Shown here: positions 7,448-15,047 of the stretch, one piece after another | Layout of the letters: each line of letters opens with the position of its first letter | Position numbering within the stretch: position 1 is the stretch's first letter | NCBI GenBank assembly: GCA_019422525.1 | Contig: JAHZDE010000002.1 | Location: 124,001 to 188,000 of the forward strand | Source: Clostridiales bacterium | Lineage (GTDB): Bacteria; Bacillota; Clostridia; Oscillospirales; Acutalibacteraceae | Length of the DNA: 64,000 bases | Reading direction: 5' to 3' | Translations under genes and position numbers: made by a program | Notes under the pieces: model-generated | Told to the model about the DNA's origin: nothing | Database searches by the model: none | Seen by the model: the letters and a program-made list of their open reading frames with translations, nothing else

Positions 7448-7744
7448 ATGCGGCAGAAGCGCGTTCCCATGCGCATGTGTACAGGATGCGGAGAGATGAA
7501 GCCCAAACGGGAGCTGGTCCGGGTGGTGAAAGCCCCGGATGTGAAGGATGAAAACGGCAATGTAATACAGGCCGGAGAGGTTTCGCTGGATCTTGGCGGA
7601 CGCAAGCCGGGAAGAGGCGCTTATGTCTGTAGAAGCGTAGAATGTCTGAAGGCGGCAAGAAAAGCCCGCCGGTTTGAAAAAGCGTTTTCCTGTAAAATTC
7701 CGGACGAGGTCTATGACCGTATGGAGGAGGAGATTCAACCGTGA
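7448..7744 (+). CDS. rnpM: RNase P modulator RnpM (YlxR, DUF448)
   Basis: This 98-residue protein carries the YlxR signature MRMCTGCGEMKPKREL at the N-terminus, followed by DLGGRKPGRGAYVCRS and a basic C-terminal region. YlxR proteins bind RNA, and recent work renamed the family RnpM for its interaction with RNase P RNA. I chose ATG at 7448 because AGGAGG at 7436-7441 is optimally spaced; ATG at 7442 is too close. The gene is in its standard place between nusA and ylxQ, and its last four bases overlap ylxQ. Confidence 0.92.
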   Translation: MRQKRVPMRMCTGCGEMKPKRELVRVVKAPDVKDENGNVIQAGEVSLDLGGRKPGRGAYVCRSVECLKAARKARRFEKAFSCKIPDEVYDRMEEEIQP

Positions 7745-8085
7745 ACATAAATCGGCTGCTCTCTCTCCTGGGCATTGCACGCCGGGCTGGGAAGGTTTCC
7801 TGGGGCCGTGATGCAGTGGAGGAATCCCTCGGGAAAAGAAAGGCGCGTCTGGTTCTGGTAGCGGAAGATATATCTGCAAAAACCGCCGCGGGAGTACGGT
7901 TTTCCGCGGAACGGGCAGGCGTACCGGTTCTTACCATCCATGAGACCATAGAGAGCGTCAGCCAGGCAATCGGAAAAAGGGCCGGAATCGTGGCCATTCT
8001 GGACGAAGGGTTTGCCAAAAAGCTGGAAACCCTTGCAGCAGAGGTACCGGCCGGTGACGCAGAGAAAGGTAGGGAAACCGTATGA
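7741..8085 (+). CDS. ylxQ: L7Ae-family RNA-binding protein (YlxQ)
   Basis: A 114-residue protein of the L7Ae/L30e fold. It starts NINRLLSLLGIARRAGKVSWG and has the LVLVAEDIS and TIESVSQAIGK segments expected of this family. Relatives bind kink-turn RNA; YlxQ itself has no settled role, though it always lies in the nusA-infB operon. It starts with GTG in a GTGA overlap with rnpM, behind GGAGGAGGAG. Its stop overlaps the infB start. Confidence 0.9.
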   Translation: MNINRLLSLLGIARRAGKVSWGRDAVEESLGKRKARLVLVAEDISAKTAAGVRFSAERAGVPVLTIHETIESVSQAIGKRAGIVAILDEGFAKKLETLAAEVPAGDAEKGRETV

Positions 8086-10523
8086 TGATGAAATACCGGG
8101 TTCATGAGGTGGCAAAAGACCTGAACGTGCCCAATAAGTTTGTAATCGATTTGCTGCAGAAATACTGTAACGAAACGAAAAAACATATGACCGCGTTGAC
8201 GGAAGAAGAGCTGGATTTGGTGCTGGAAAGCTTTACCCAGTCCCATCAGGTAAAGAGCCTGGATGGCTATTTTGCAGATAATCAGCCTGAAGAAAAGGAG
8301 CCGGTTATGGAGAAGAAACAGGAAGACGGAAAAAGAACACAGCAAAACAAAAGACAAACCAGCCGCCCTGCTGCTGGTCAAAAGAAGCCTCAGGAAGGAA
8401 AACCGGCTGCCAGCGGAAATCATAACAATAATAACGGCAATGGTAAGGGACAGAAAGCTCAGTCCCAGCAGCGTCCTCAGCAGCCTAAACAGCAGCAGCC
8501 GGCTGCCAAAACGCAGGCGCCTGTTCAGGATCATTCCAACACGGTGCAGAGACCTGTTGGCCGTTTGGTAGATACCCGTGCATCCAACGTGGATATTGAG
8601 CGGTATAATGAGAAATATGACCGGCTGGCTTCTGAGAAGGTGCGCACCGACAACACCGTGCAAAAGCAGAAAATCAATCAGAGAAGTCAGCGCCGCGGTA
8701 AGCCCCGCAATTCCCGCAAGGAAACGGAAGCAGAACGTCTGCGCCGGATTGCTTTGGAGCGTAAAACCAAGCCGATTACTGTCCAGATTCCCGACGAAAT
8801 CACTGTGGGCGAACTGGCTATGCGTTTGAAGGCCACAGCCGCCGAAGTCATCAAAAAGCTGATGATGATGGGCACCATGGCGACCGTGAACGATGTCATC
8901 GACTTTGATACTGCCAGCCTGGTGGCTATGGAGTTCCACGCCAAGGTGGAAAAGGAAGTCGTTGTTACCATTGAAGAGCGGATTATCGACGATAGTGAAG
9001 ACGATGATACCAATCTGGTGCCCCGTGCCCCTGTTGTGGTAGTTATGGGCCACGTTGACCATGGTAAGACCAGCCTGCTGGATGCAATTCGTCATGCTAA
9101 TGTTACAGCAAGTGAGGCCGGCGGTATTACGCAGCATATCGGTGCTTATCGTGTAAAGATTAACGGTCGCGACATTACGTTCCTGGATACTCCCGGCCAT
9201 GCTGCATTTACTACCATGCGTGCCCGTGGTGCACAGGTAACCGATATTGCGGTATTGGTTGTGGCTGCTGATGACGGCATTATGCCTCAGACGGTGGAGG
9301 CCATTAACCACGCAAAAGCAGCAGATGTCTCCATTATTGTGGCTATTAACAAAATGGATAAACCCGGTGCAAACCCCGATTTGGTAAAACAGCAGCTGAC
9401 CGAATATGAGCTGGTGCCGGAAGAGTGGGGCGGCGATACGCCCTGTATCCCGGTTTCCGCGAAGAACAAACAGGGTATTGATGACCTGCTGGAGATGATC
9501 CTGCTGGTTGCTGATATGAAGGAATTGAAGGCTAACCCCGACCGTGCAGCAAAGGGTACGGTTGTAGAAGCTCGTTTGGATAGAGGCCGTGGCCCCATTG
9601 CTACCGTACTGGTGCAGAACGGTACCCTGCATACTGGTGATGTGATTGTTGCCGGTACTACAGTAGGCCGTGTTCGTGCCATGACCGACGATAAGGGCCG
9701 CAAGGTAACCGAAGCAGGCCCGTCTGTGCCTGTAGAGATTACCGGTCTGAACGACGTCCCCACCGGCGGCGATATTCTGAACGCCGTTTCTGACGAACGT
9801 CTGGCCCGTGAACTGGTGGAACAGCGTATTACCGAGCAGAAGGAAGAGGCTTTCAACGCTCAGACGAAGGTTACACTGGATAATTTGTTTGACCAGATGC
9901 AGCAGGGCGAGATGAAGGAACTGAAAATCATCGTCAAGGCCGACGTGCAGGGTTCTGTGGAGGCTGTGCGCCAGTCTCTCGAGAAACTTTCCAATGACGA
10001 AGTCCGAGTTCATGTCATTCACGGTGCTGTGGGTGCTGTCAACGAGAACGATGTCATGTTGGCAACTGCTTCCAACGCTATTATTGTTGGCTTCAATGTG
10101 CGTCCCGACCCGGTTGCAGAAGAGAACGCCAAACGTGACGGCGTGGATATGCGGCTGTACCGTGTGATTTACGATTGCATCGAGGAAATCGAGTCCGCCA
10201 TGAAGGGTATGTTGGCGCCTAAGTTCCGTGAAGTTGCACTGGGTAAGGCCGAGTGCCGTGAAACCTATAAGATTTCCAATGTGGGTGTGGTTATCGGTGC
10301 TCATGTTACCAGCGGTAAAATTACCCGTAGCGCACAGGTTCGTGTGGTGCGCGACGGTATTGTCATTGCCGATGACAAGGTGGCATCCCTGCGCCGCTTT
10401 AAGGATGACGTGAAGGAAGTTGCCGACGGTTATGATTGCGGTATCTGCTTGGAGCGTTTCTCCGACATCAAGGAAGGGGATATTCTGGAAGCCTATATGA
10501 TGGAGGAATATCGTCCCGAATAA
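8082..10523 (+). CDS. infB: Translation initiation factor IF-2
   Basis: IF-2 is the GTPase that brings initiator tRNA to the 30S subunit and promotes subunit joining. The 813-residue protein begins with an IF2_N motif (YRVHEVAKDLNVPNKFVIDLL). A long Gln/Lys/Pro-rich linker follows (about 80-190), then a second IF2_N-like segment (TVGELAMRLKATAAEVIKKL). The G domain carries the P loop GHVDHGKTSLLDAI near 324, DTPGHAAF for G3 and NKMD for G4. Domains II, III and IV end in the FKDDVKEVADGYDCGICLE region. Several ATG codons stand in tandem at 8082-8090. The gene overlaps ylxQ by four bases. Confidence 0.97.
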   Translation: MMMKYRVHEVAKDLNVPNKFVIDLLQKYCNETKKHMTALTEEELDLVLESFTQSHQVKSLDGYFADNQPEEKEPVMEKKQEDGKRTQQNKRQTSRPAAGQKKPQEGKPAASGNHNNNNGNGKGQKAQSQQRPQQPKQQQPAAKTQAPVQDHSNTVQRPVGRLVDTRASNVDIERYNEKYDRLASEKVRTDNTVQKQKINQRSQRRGKPRNSRKETEAERLRRIALERKTKPITVQIPDEITVGELAMRLKATAAEVIKKLMMMGTMATVNDVIDFDTASLVAMEFHAKVEKEVVVTIEERIIDDSEDDDTNLVPRAPVVVVMGHVDHGKTSLLDAIRHANVTASEAGGITQHIGAYRVKINGRDITFLDTPGHAAFTTMRARGAQVTDIAVLVVAADDGIMPQTVEAINHAKAADVSIIVAINKMDKPGANPDLVKQQLTEYELVPEEWGGDTPCIPVSAKNKQGIDDLLEMILLVADMKELKANPDRAAKGTVVEARLDRGRGPIATVLVQNGTLHTGDVIVAGTTVGRVRAMTDDKGRKVTEAGPSVPVEITGLNDVPTGGDILNAVSDERLARELVEQRITEQKEEAFNAQTKVTLDNLFDQMQQGEMKELKIIVKADVQGSVEAVRQSLEKLSNDEVRVHVIHGAVGAVNENDVMLATASNAIIVGFNVRPDPVAEENAKRDGVDMRLYRVIYDCIEEIESAMKGMLAPKFREVALGKAECRETYKISNVGVVIGAHVTSGKITRSAQVRVVRDGIVIADDKVASLRRFKDDVKEVADGYDCGICLERFSDIKEGDILEAYMMEEYRPE

Positions 10524-10537
10524 GGACTGCATTTTCG

Positions 10538-10576
10538 GGGAGCCTTTCTGTTGAGAGGCTCCCTGTTTGTTGTTTT
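10538..10576 (+). terminator. Terminator-like hairpin after infB
   Basis: GGGAGCCT (10538-10545) pairs with AGGCTCCC (10556-10563) around a 10-base loop, followed by a T-rich stretch. It may only partly stop transcription, because operon-like genes continue on the same strand. Confidence 0.75.
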
Positions 10577-10592
10577 AGAAAGAGGATATTTC

Positions 10593-10853
10593 ATGAAAAA
10601 ATGGCTGATTGGCGGCGCGGCCGCGATAGTTTGTATCTTGGCAGTTTGCACAGGTATTGTGATGTATACGCTGTCTCAAGTCCCTTCTACAGTACCGTCC
10701 ATGGGTATCATTGGAGGGGCAGACTTGCCAACTGCTCAGTTTATTATGTGGACAGAATTGCGTCCGGTGCTGTTTACCGGTGGTGGGTTGATTCTGCTGA
10801 TTGTCCTGCTGGTTGGTGGTGTGGCCGTTTACAAAAGACACAAGAAGGCCTGA
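10593..10853 (+). CDS. Small two-pass membrane protein, function unknown
   Basis: The 86-residue product has two predicted membrane segments, at about 6-27 and 56-78. A short outer loop lies between them and the tail is basic (YKRHKKA). No family is recognised. ATG at 10593 is preferred, with AGAGGA about seven bases upstream. An earlier TTG at 10551 lies in the infB terminator. It is followed 16 bp later by a second small membrane protein gene, so the two probably form a unit inserted between infB and rbfA. Confidence 0.65.
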   Translation: MKKWLIGGAAAIVCILAVCTGIVMYTLSQVPSTVPSMGIIGGADLPTAQFIMWTELRPVLFTGGGLILLIVLLVGGVAVYKRHKKA

Positions 10854-10869
10854 CATAGGAGGAGATCGT

Positions 10870-11187
10870 ATGGCCATCACGTATCTGATGATTGTGATTT
10901 TTATGGCAATACTGGGAATTGTGTTTTCCTGCGGAAAAGGCGCCATGCTTATTGCGGGATACAATACCGCTTCGCCGGAAGAACGGGCGGAAATGGATGA
11001 AAAACAGCTCTGCCGTTTTATGGGAAAATTCTGTTTTTCCATGGCGGGAGGTTGGCTGATTGCTACAGTGGGCGTTTGGCTGAAACAGGACAGCCTGCAT
11101 ACAGGGGGAATCGTCCTGTTTTGCATTGTTATCATCGCCGGGCTGATTTATGCCAATACCGGAAACCGATTTAAAAAACAAAGCTAA
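10870..11187 (+). CDS. DUF3784-type small membrane protein
   Basis: The 105-residue product has three hydrophobic segments, at about 3-20, 50-70 and 77-97. Between the first two is the conserved soluble stretch GKGAMLIAGYNTASPEERAEMD, the hallmark of DUF3784 proteins. These are common in Firmicutes and have no known function. ATG at 10870 has AGGAGGAG just upstream. It may be co-transcribed with the preceding membrane protein and ends 43 bp before rbfA. Confidence 0.8.
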   Translation: MAITYLMIVIFMAILGIVFSCGKGAMLIAGYNTASPEERAEMDEKQLCRFMGKFCFSMAGGWLIATVGVWLKQDSLHTGGIVLFCIVIIAGLIYANTGNRFKKQS

Positions 11188-11230
11188 CAAATTAGAGTTA
11201 TTTTATGATTGAATAGAACGGAGGAAGTTT

Positions 11231-11572
11231 ATGCCCAGTCATCGTATGGGAAGAACCACAGAAGATATCCGCCGGGAACTGACCGCAATTATGCGGGAAG
11301 TCAAAGACCCCCGTGTACAGGGAATGATTAGTATTGTTCGGGTAGAAGTCACTAACGACCTTTCCTACTGCACTGTCTATATCAGTTCTATGGAAGGCAT
11401 GGAGCATGCACAGACAGCTGTAAAGGGCCTCAAAAGCGCTGCGGGCTTTATCCGCCGGGAACTGGGCCATCAGCTCAAACTGCGCCATGTGCCGGAGCTG
11501 ATTTTCAAGGCCACTGATTCCATCGAGTACAGCGCCAATATCTCCAAAATCCTCCATGATTTAAAGGAGTGA
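11231..11572 (+). CDS. rbfA: 30S ribosome-binding factor RbfA
   Basis: RbfA binds the 30S subunit during late assembly and cold adaptation. The 113-residue KH-like protein shows RMGRTTEDIRRELTAIMREV, the conserved KDPRVQGMISIVRVEVTNDLS and a C-terminal RHVPELIFKATDSIEYS. Its length is typical. GGAGG lies seven to eight bases before the ATG. It is followed after four bases by nrnA, so the two are translationally close. Confidence 0.95.
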   Translation: MPSHRMGRTTEDIRRELTAIMREVKDPRVQGMISIVRVEVTNDLSYCTVYISSMEGMEHAQTAVKGLKSAAGFIRRELGHQLKLRHVPELIFKATDSIEYSANISKILHDLKE

Positions 11573-11576
11573 GACT

Positions 11577-12539
11577 ATGGACATTACTCTGAATATGGCT
11601 GCTCAGCGTTTGCTGGATGCAGATAATATTTTGATTCTGAGTCACCGTTCCCCCGACGGTGACACCTTGGGCTGCGCATCTGCTCTGTTGCGTGGGCTGT
11701 GCTCGCTGGGGAAAAACGTTCGGTTTTTGTGCAGTGACCCAGTGCCACCGAAGTTCCAATTCCTTTTTGAGGGGATGGAAGAACAGAACTTTGTGCCGGA
11801 ATTTATTGTGAGCGTGGATGTTGCAGACGACCAACTGCTGGGAAAAAATTTGGAAGAATACCGGGAAAAGGTGGATTTGTGTCTGGACCATCACGGCACC
11901 AACAACGATTTTGCAAAAGAGCGCTATGTAGAGCCGAAAGCGGCGGCAGCTTGTGAAGTGCTATTTTTACTGCTGAAAGAAATGCAGGTCACCATTTCCC
12001 CAAAAATTGCCGACTGTTTGTTTACCGGTCTTTCCACCGATACCGGTTGTTTCCGGTATAGCAATGTAACGCCCCGTACCCATCGTATGGCGGCAGAGCT
12101 GATTGAATTAGGCGCTCATGCTGCTGATATTAACCGGGAAATATTCGACACCAAGAGCCGTACCCGCTTGGAAGTGGAGAAATATGTGATGGGGGCTATG
12201 ACTTTCTATTTCGATGGAAAGTGTGCCATGTTGTATATGCCCGGTTCTTTGGTAGAAAATCTTTCCGTGAAAGAGGAGGATTTGGACGGGGTAGCTTCCA
12301 TGCCCAGACAGATTGAAGGTGTGCTGGCAGGCGTGACCATCCGGGAGAAAGAAGACGGTATTTTGAAAGTCTCCCTGCGTACCAATCCGCCCCTGAATGC
12401 AGCGGAAATTTGCGGAGAGTTCGGCGGCGGTGGGCATGTTGCAGCAGCAGGATGCAGCTTTACCGGTAAGAGCTTTGATGAAGTGAAAGGGTTACTGCTG
12501 GATGTTATCGCGAAGCAGATGGAGAGGTGCGGCCTGTGA
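11577..12539 (+). CDS. nrnA: DHH-family nanoRNase / pAp phosphatase NrnA
   Basis: NrnA degrades oligoribonucleotides of a few bases and dephosphorylates 3'-phosphoadenosine 5'-phosphate. The 320-residue protein has the DHH phosphoesterase motifs LSHRSPDGDTLGCASAL (metal-binding Asp residues), SVDVAD, and LCLDHHGTN. A DHHA1 domain ends in GEFGGGGHVAAAG. Length and motif order match the Bacillus enzyme. It lies between rbfA and truB, a common Firmicutes order, and its TGA overlaps the truB GTG. Confidence 0.93.
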   Translation: MDITLNMAAQRLLDADNILILSHRSPDGDTLGCASALLRGLCSLGKNVRFLCSDPVPPKFQFLFEGMEEQNFVPEFIVSVDVADDQLLGKNLEEYREKVDLCLDHHGTNNDFAKERYVEPKAAAACEVLFLLLKEMQVTISPKIADCLFTGLSTDTGCFRYSNVTPRTHRMAAELIELGAHAADINREIFDTKSRTRLEVEKYVMGAMTFYFDGKCAMLYMPGSLVENLSVKEEDLDGVASMPRQIEGVLAGVTIREKEDGILKVSLRTNPPLNAAEICGEFGGGGHVAAAGCSFTGKSFDEVKGLLLDVIAKQMERCGL

Positions 12540-13432
12540 CCGGTGTTCTGATTCTGGACAAGCCAGCAGATTTTACTTCTTTCGACGCAGTAGCAGTGTG
12601 CCGCCGACTGTGCCATGAGAGAAAAATTGGCCATACCGGTACGCTGGACCCTATGGCGACCGGGGTGCTGCCCCTTTTGCTGGGAAAAGCTACCCGGGCT
12701 GCCTCTTTGCTGGAAGATACCGATAAGGAGTATGAGGCTGGGTTCCGGCTGGGAATGGCCACCGATACGGAAGACAGTACCGGCAAGGTGTTGGAAACCA
12801 GCGAAACCCCCGTTTCCCGTGAAGTGCTGGAAAACCTTCTGCCTCGGTTCCGCGGGGAAATCATGCAGGTTCCGCCCATGTATTCTGCGGTATCGAAAGA
12901 CGGAAAGCGGCTGTATGAGCTGGCCAGAAAGGGCATCGAAGTAGAGAGGGACGCGCGCCCGGTGACGATTTTTAAGCTGGAGCTGACAGAATATAACGAA
13001 GAAGCTCGGGAGGGAAAACTGGTGGTTTCCTGCTCCAAGGGAACCTATATCCGAACGCTGATTGCTGATTTGGCAAAAGCTGCCGGTTCACTGGGAGTGA
13101 TGACCGCCCTGCACAGGACAAAAGCCTGTGGGTTTACGCTGGCAGACGCCATCACGCTGGACGAAGCAAAAGCACTCTCAGAAGCTGGGACATTGGAACA
13201 AAAACTTCGTCCGGTAGAGAGCCTGTTTTTTCATTTGCCAGAAGTGAATGTTTCAGGCCCTCAGGCGGTACGGTTTGGAAACGGCGGGCAACTAGACTTG
13301 AATCGAATTGGGATATTCAGGAAGAACAAGCCGCCAGTAGGGCAGGTGTTCCGGGTAAAGACAGAGGACGGAACCTTTTTGGGGCTTGGAAAAGTAGAAG
13401 GGGAACAGCTGGCCATTTATAAGCTGTTTTAA
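12536..13432 (+). CDS. truB: tRNA pseudouridine-55 synthase TruB
   Basis: TruB makes pseudouridine 55 in the T loop of tRNAs. The 298-residue protein opens with TGVLILDKPADFTSFDAV and has the catalytic motif KIGHTGTLDPMATGVLP, where Asp is the nucleophile. The typical VPPMYSAVSKDGKRLYELARKG and CSKGTYIRTLIADL segments follow. I chose GTG at 12536 in a four-base GTGA overlap with nrnA, with GGAGAGG at 12521-12527. GTG at 12527 overlaps that site. The C-terminal region, with an added PUA-like segment, is short but complete. Confidence 0.95.
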   Translation: MTGVLILDKPADFTSFDAVAVCRRLCHERKIGHTGTLDPMATGVLPLLLGKATRAASLLEDTDKEYEAGFRLGMATDTEDSTGKVLETSETPVSREVLENLLPRFRGEIMQVPPMYSAVSKDGKRLYELARKGIEVERDARPVTIFKLELTEYNEEAREGKLVVSCSKGTYIRTLIADLAKAAGSLGVMTALHRTKACGFTLADAITLDEAKALSEAGTLEQKLRPVESLFFHLPEVNVSGPQAVRFGNGGQLDLNRIGIFRKNKPPVGQVFRVKTEDGTFLGLGKVEGEQLAIYKLF

Positions 13433-13480
13433 AAGGAAGCGTAGGGCAAATCCTATTATTACAGGAAAGGACGAATTTCC

Positions 13481-14401
13481 ATGAAATGCTATCAGGAATT
13501 ACAGACACCGGAAGGAGAGCTGGCGGCGGCGCTGGGCAGTTTTGATGGGCTGCATTTAGGCCACCGGCAGGTCATCGGAAATACCCTTTCGACGCCTGGA
13601 CTGTGTCCTGCGGTGATTACTTTTCAGCAGAATCCGTCGGTTTGCCTGCAAAAAAAGCCTGTCCCGCTGCTTACTACCAACGAGCAGAAACTGACGCTCT
13701 TGGAAGAAATGGGCGTAGAAGTGGTATATCTGCTTCCCTTCGACCAAATTCGGGATATGGAGCCGGAGGACTTTGTAGGCACTTTATATGAGGTATGTCG
13801 GGTACGAAAGCTTTCCTGTGGATTTAATTTTCGATTTGGGAAAAATGGTAGAGGAAACGCTTCTTTGCTGGAAACTTTGTGCCGACAAAAGGGAATAGAG
13901 CTTTGCGTAGCGCCGCCGGTTTCTATTGCCGGTGAACCGGTCAGTTCAACTCGTATTCGTGCTTGTCTGGAGCAGGGAGACGTGCAGCAGGCGGGACAGT
14001 TACTGGGAAGGCCTTTCGGATATGATTTTACAGTGACTCATGGTCGCCAGCTGGGCCGCACCTGGGGGACACCTACTATCAACCAGCCGTTTCCGGCAGG
14101 ATATATAATGCCGCGGTTTGGCGTATATGCATCGCTGGTGGAAGTGGACGGCAAAAAGTACTATGGTGTGACCAATATTGGGGTAAAACCCACGGTAGGT
14201 TCCGATTGTGTTTCGTCAGAGACTTGGATCCCCGAATTTTCCGGCAACTTGTATGGCAAAAAAGTGCCGGTGGAGCTGCTGGACTTTATTCGGCCGGAAA
14301 GAAAGTTCGACAACTTGGAGGAACTGAAAAACGAGATCCTGAAAAACAGTGTGATGGCTCGCCAGATTGCGCAGCGGGAAGAAAAGAAAAAAAGCCTGTA
14401 A
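13481..14401 (+). CDS. ribF: Bifunctional riboflavin kinase / FAD synthetase RibF
   Basis: RibF converts riboflavin to FMN and then FAD. Residues 1-180 are the nucleotidyl-transferase domain, with GSFDGLHLGHRQVI, FNFRFGKNGRGN and SSTRIRACLEQGD. The rest is the riboflavin kinase domain, with TPTINQPFPAGYIMPRFGVYA, the TNIGVKPTVG motif and FIRPERKFDNLEELKNEI. The 306-residue length is normal. Its Shine-Dalgarno sequence is GGAAAGG. No FMN riboswitch is visible upstream, so expression probably follows the truB transcript. Confidence 0.95.
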   Translation: MKCYQELQTPEGELAAALGSFDGLHLGHRQVIGNTLSTPGLCPAVITFQQNPSVCLQKKPVPLLTTNEQKLTLLEEMGVEVVYLLPFDQIRDMEPEDFVGTLYEVCRVRKLSCGFNFRFGKNGRGNASLLETLCRQKGIELCVAPPVSIAGEPVSSTRIRACLEQGDVQQAGQLLGRPFGYDFTVTHGRQLGRTWGTPTINQPFPAGYIMPRFGVYASLVEVDGKKYYGVTNIGVKPTVGSDCVSSETWIPEFSGNLYGKKVPVELLDFIRPERKFDNLEELKNEILKNSVMARQIAQREEKKKSL

Positions 14402-14415
14402 ATGGCGCAAAACGA

Positions 14416-14444
14416 TTTACAAAAAGTTTTTGCCATGGTATAAT
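14416..14444 (+). promoter_or_regulatory. Promoter of rpsO
   Basis: TTTACA (14416-14421), a 17-bp spacer and a perfect TATAAT (14439-14444) lie just after ribF, predicting a start near 14451. Confidence 0.85.
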
Positions 14445-14450
14445 ACTACA

Positions 14451-14565
14451 GTTACAGCCCCTTTCCCGGATAAAGGGTAAAGCCCCGTACGGGGAGTTCA
14501 CCAGCCTTTTTCTGTGAATGAGGGAAATATATCGCGGCAGTTGCCGCAGAAAAGGTGGAATTACA
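14451..14565 (+). promoter_or_regulatory. Structured rpsO leader, candidate S15 autoregulatory element
   Basis: The roughly 115-base leader holds three GC-rich hairpins. CCCTTT/AAAGGG lies at 14459-14477, CCCC-GTAC-GGGG at 14483-14494, and GCGGCA/TGCCGC at 14534-14547. The last is just upstream of the AGGTGG ribosome binding site. Several bacteria regulate rpsO by S15 binding its own leader. The structure is seen; the S15 role is inference. Confidence 0.5.
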
Positions 14566-14829
14566 ATGCTGAAAGAAGAAAAAACCGCAATTATTAAGGC
14601 TTACGCTATGCACGAAGGCGATACCGGCTCCCCCGAGGTGCAGATCGCTGTTCTGACCAAGCGTATCAATGACCTGACCGATCACCTGCGTACCCATAAG
14701 AAGGACCACCACTCCCGTCGTGGCCTGCTGAAGATGGTTGGCCAGCGCCGTAATCTGCTCAATTACCTGATGAAGGTTGACATTGAGCGGTATCGTGCCA
14801 TCATCGCAAAGCTGGGTATCCGTAAGTAA
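14566..14829 (+). CDS. rpsO: Ribosomal protein S15
   Basis: S15 is a primary 16S rRNA binder in the 30S platform and makes an inter-subunit bridge. The 87-residue product shows the full signature HEGDTGSPEVQIAVLTKRIN, then HLRTHKKDHHSRRGLLKMVG and RNLLNYL. The ATG at 14566 follows AGGTGG; the longer frame from 14518 would begin inside the leader. The gene is followed by a hairpin and then pnp, as in many bacteria. Confidence 0.97.
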   Translation: MLKEEKTAIIKAYAMHEGDTGSPEVQIAVLTKRINDLTDHLRTHKKDHHSRRGLLKMVGQRRNLLNYLMKVDIERYRAIIAKLGIRK

Positions 14830-14866
14830 TCCGGGTTGCGGAAGCAATTTTTTACAGAAAGCTGAA

Positions 14867-14896
14867 AAGGGCAGGCGGCCTCAGTCGCCTGCCTTT
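14867..14896 (+). terminator. Hairpin between rpsO and pnp, partial terminator
   Basis: GGCAGGCG (14870-14877) pairs with CGCCTGCC (14886-14893). The T run after it is only three bases, so it probably attenuates rather than stops transcription into pnp. Confidence 0.55.
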
Positions 14897-14973
14897 AGGC
14901 TATCTGGAACCCCTGTGACAAATATCAAATTGTTTTTTGTGGAAAGACAGCTGTGTTTAGCAGTGAAACGAGG

Positions 14974-14988
14974 GCGCAGAAACTGCGC
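14974..14988 (+). promoter_or_regulatory. Small hairpin in the pnp leader
   Basis: GCGCAG, AAA and CTGCGC form a tight six-bp stem-loop 60 bases before the pnp start. In some bacteria pnp leaders contain stems that are processed for autoregulation. That role is only inferred here. Confidence 0.35.
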
Positions 14989-15047
14989 GTTGGTTTAATT
15001 GCTAAATCGGTTCTGCCTTTCCCAAAAAAGAAACGGAGGAAAGCTGA

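Noticed and set aside
7446..10532. A 1028-codon minus-strand open frame opposite rnpM, ylxQ and infB
   Set aside because: It is antisense to well-supported genes, its product is compositionally odd (His/Leu/Phe-rich) and matches no family. It results from strong codon bias in infB.
13433..13480. Possible FMN riboswitch before ribF
   Set aside because: Only 48 bp separate truB and ribF and no FMN-box elements are visible.
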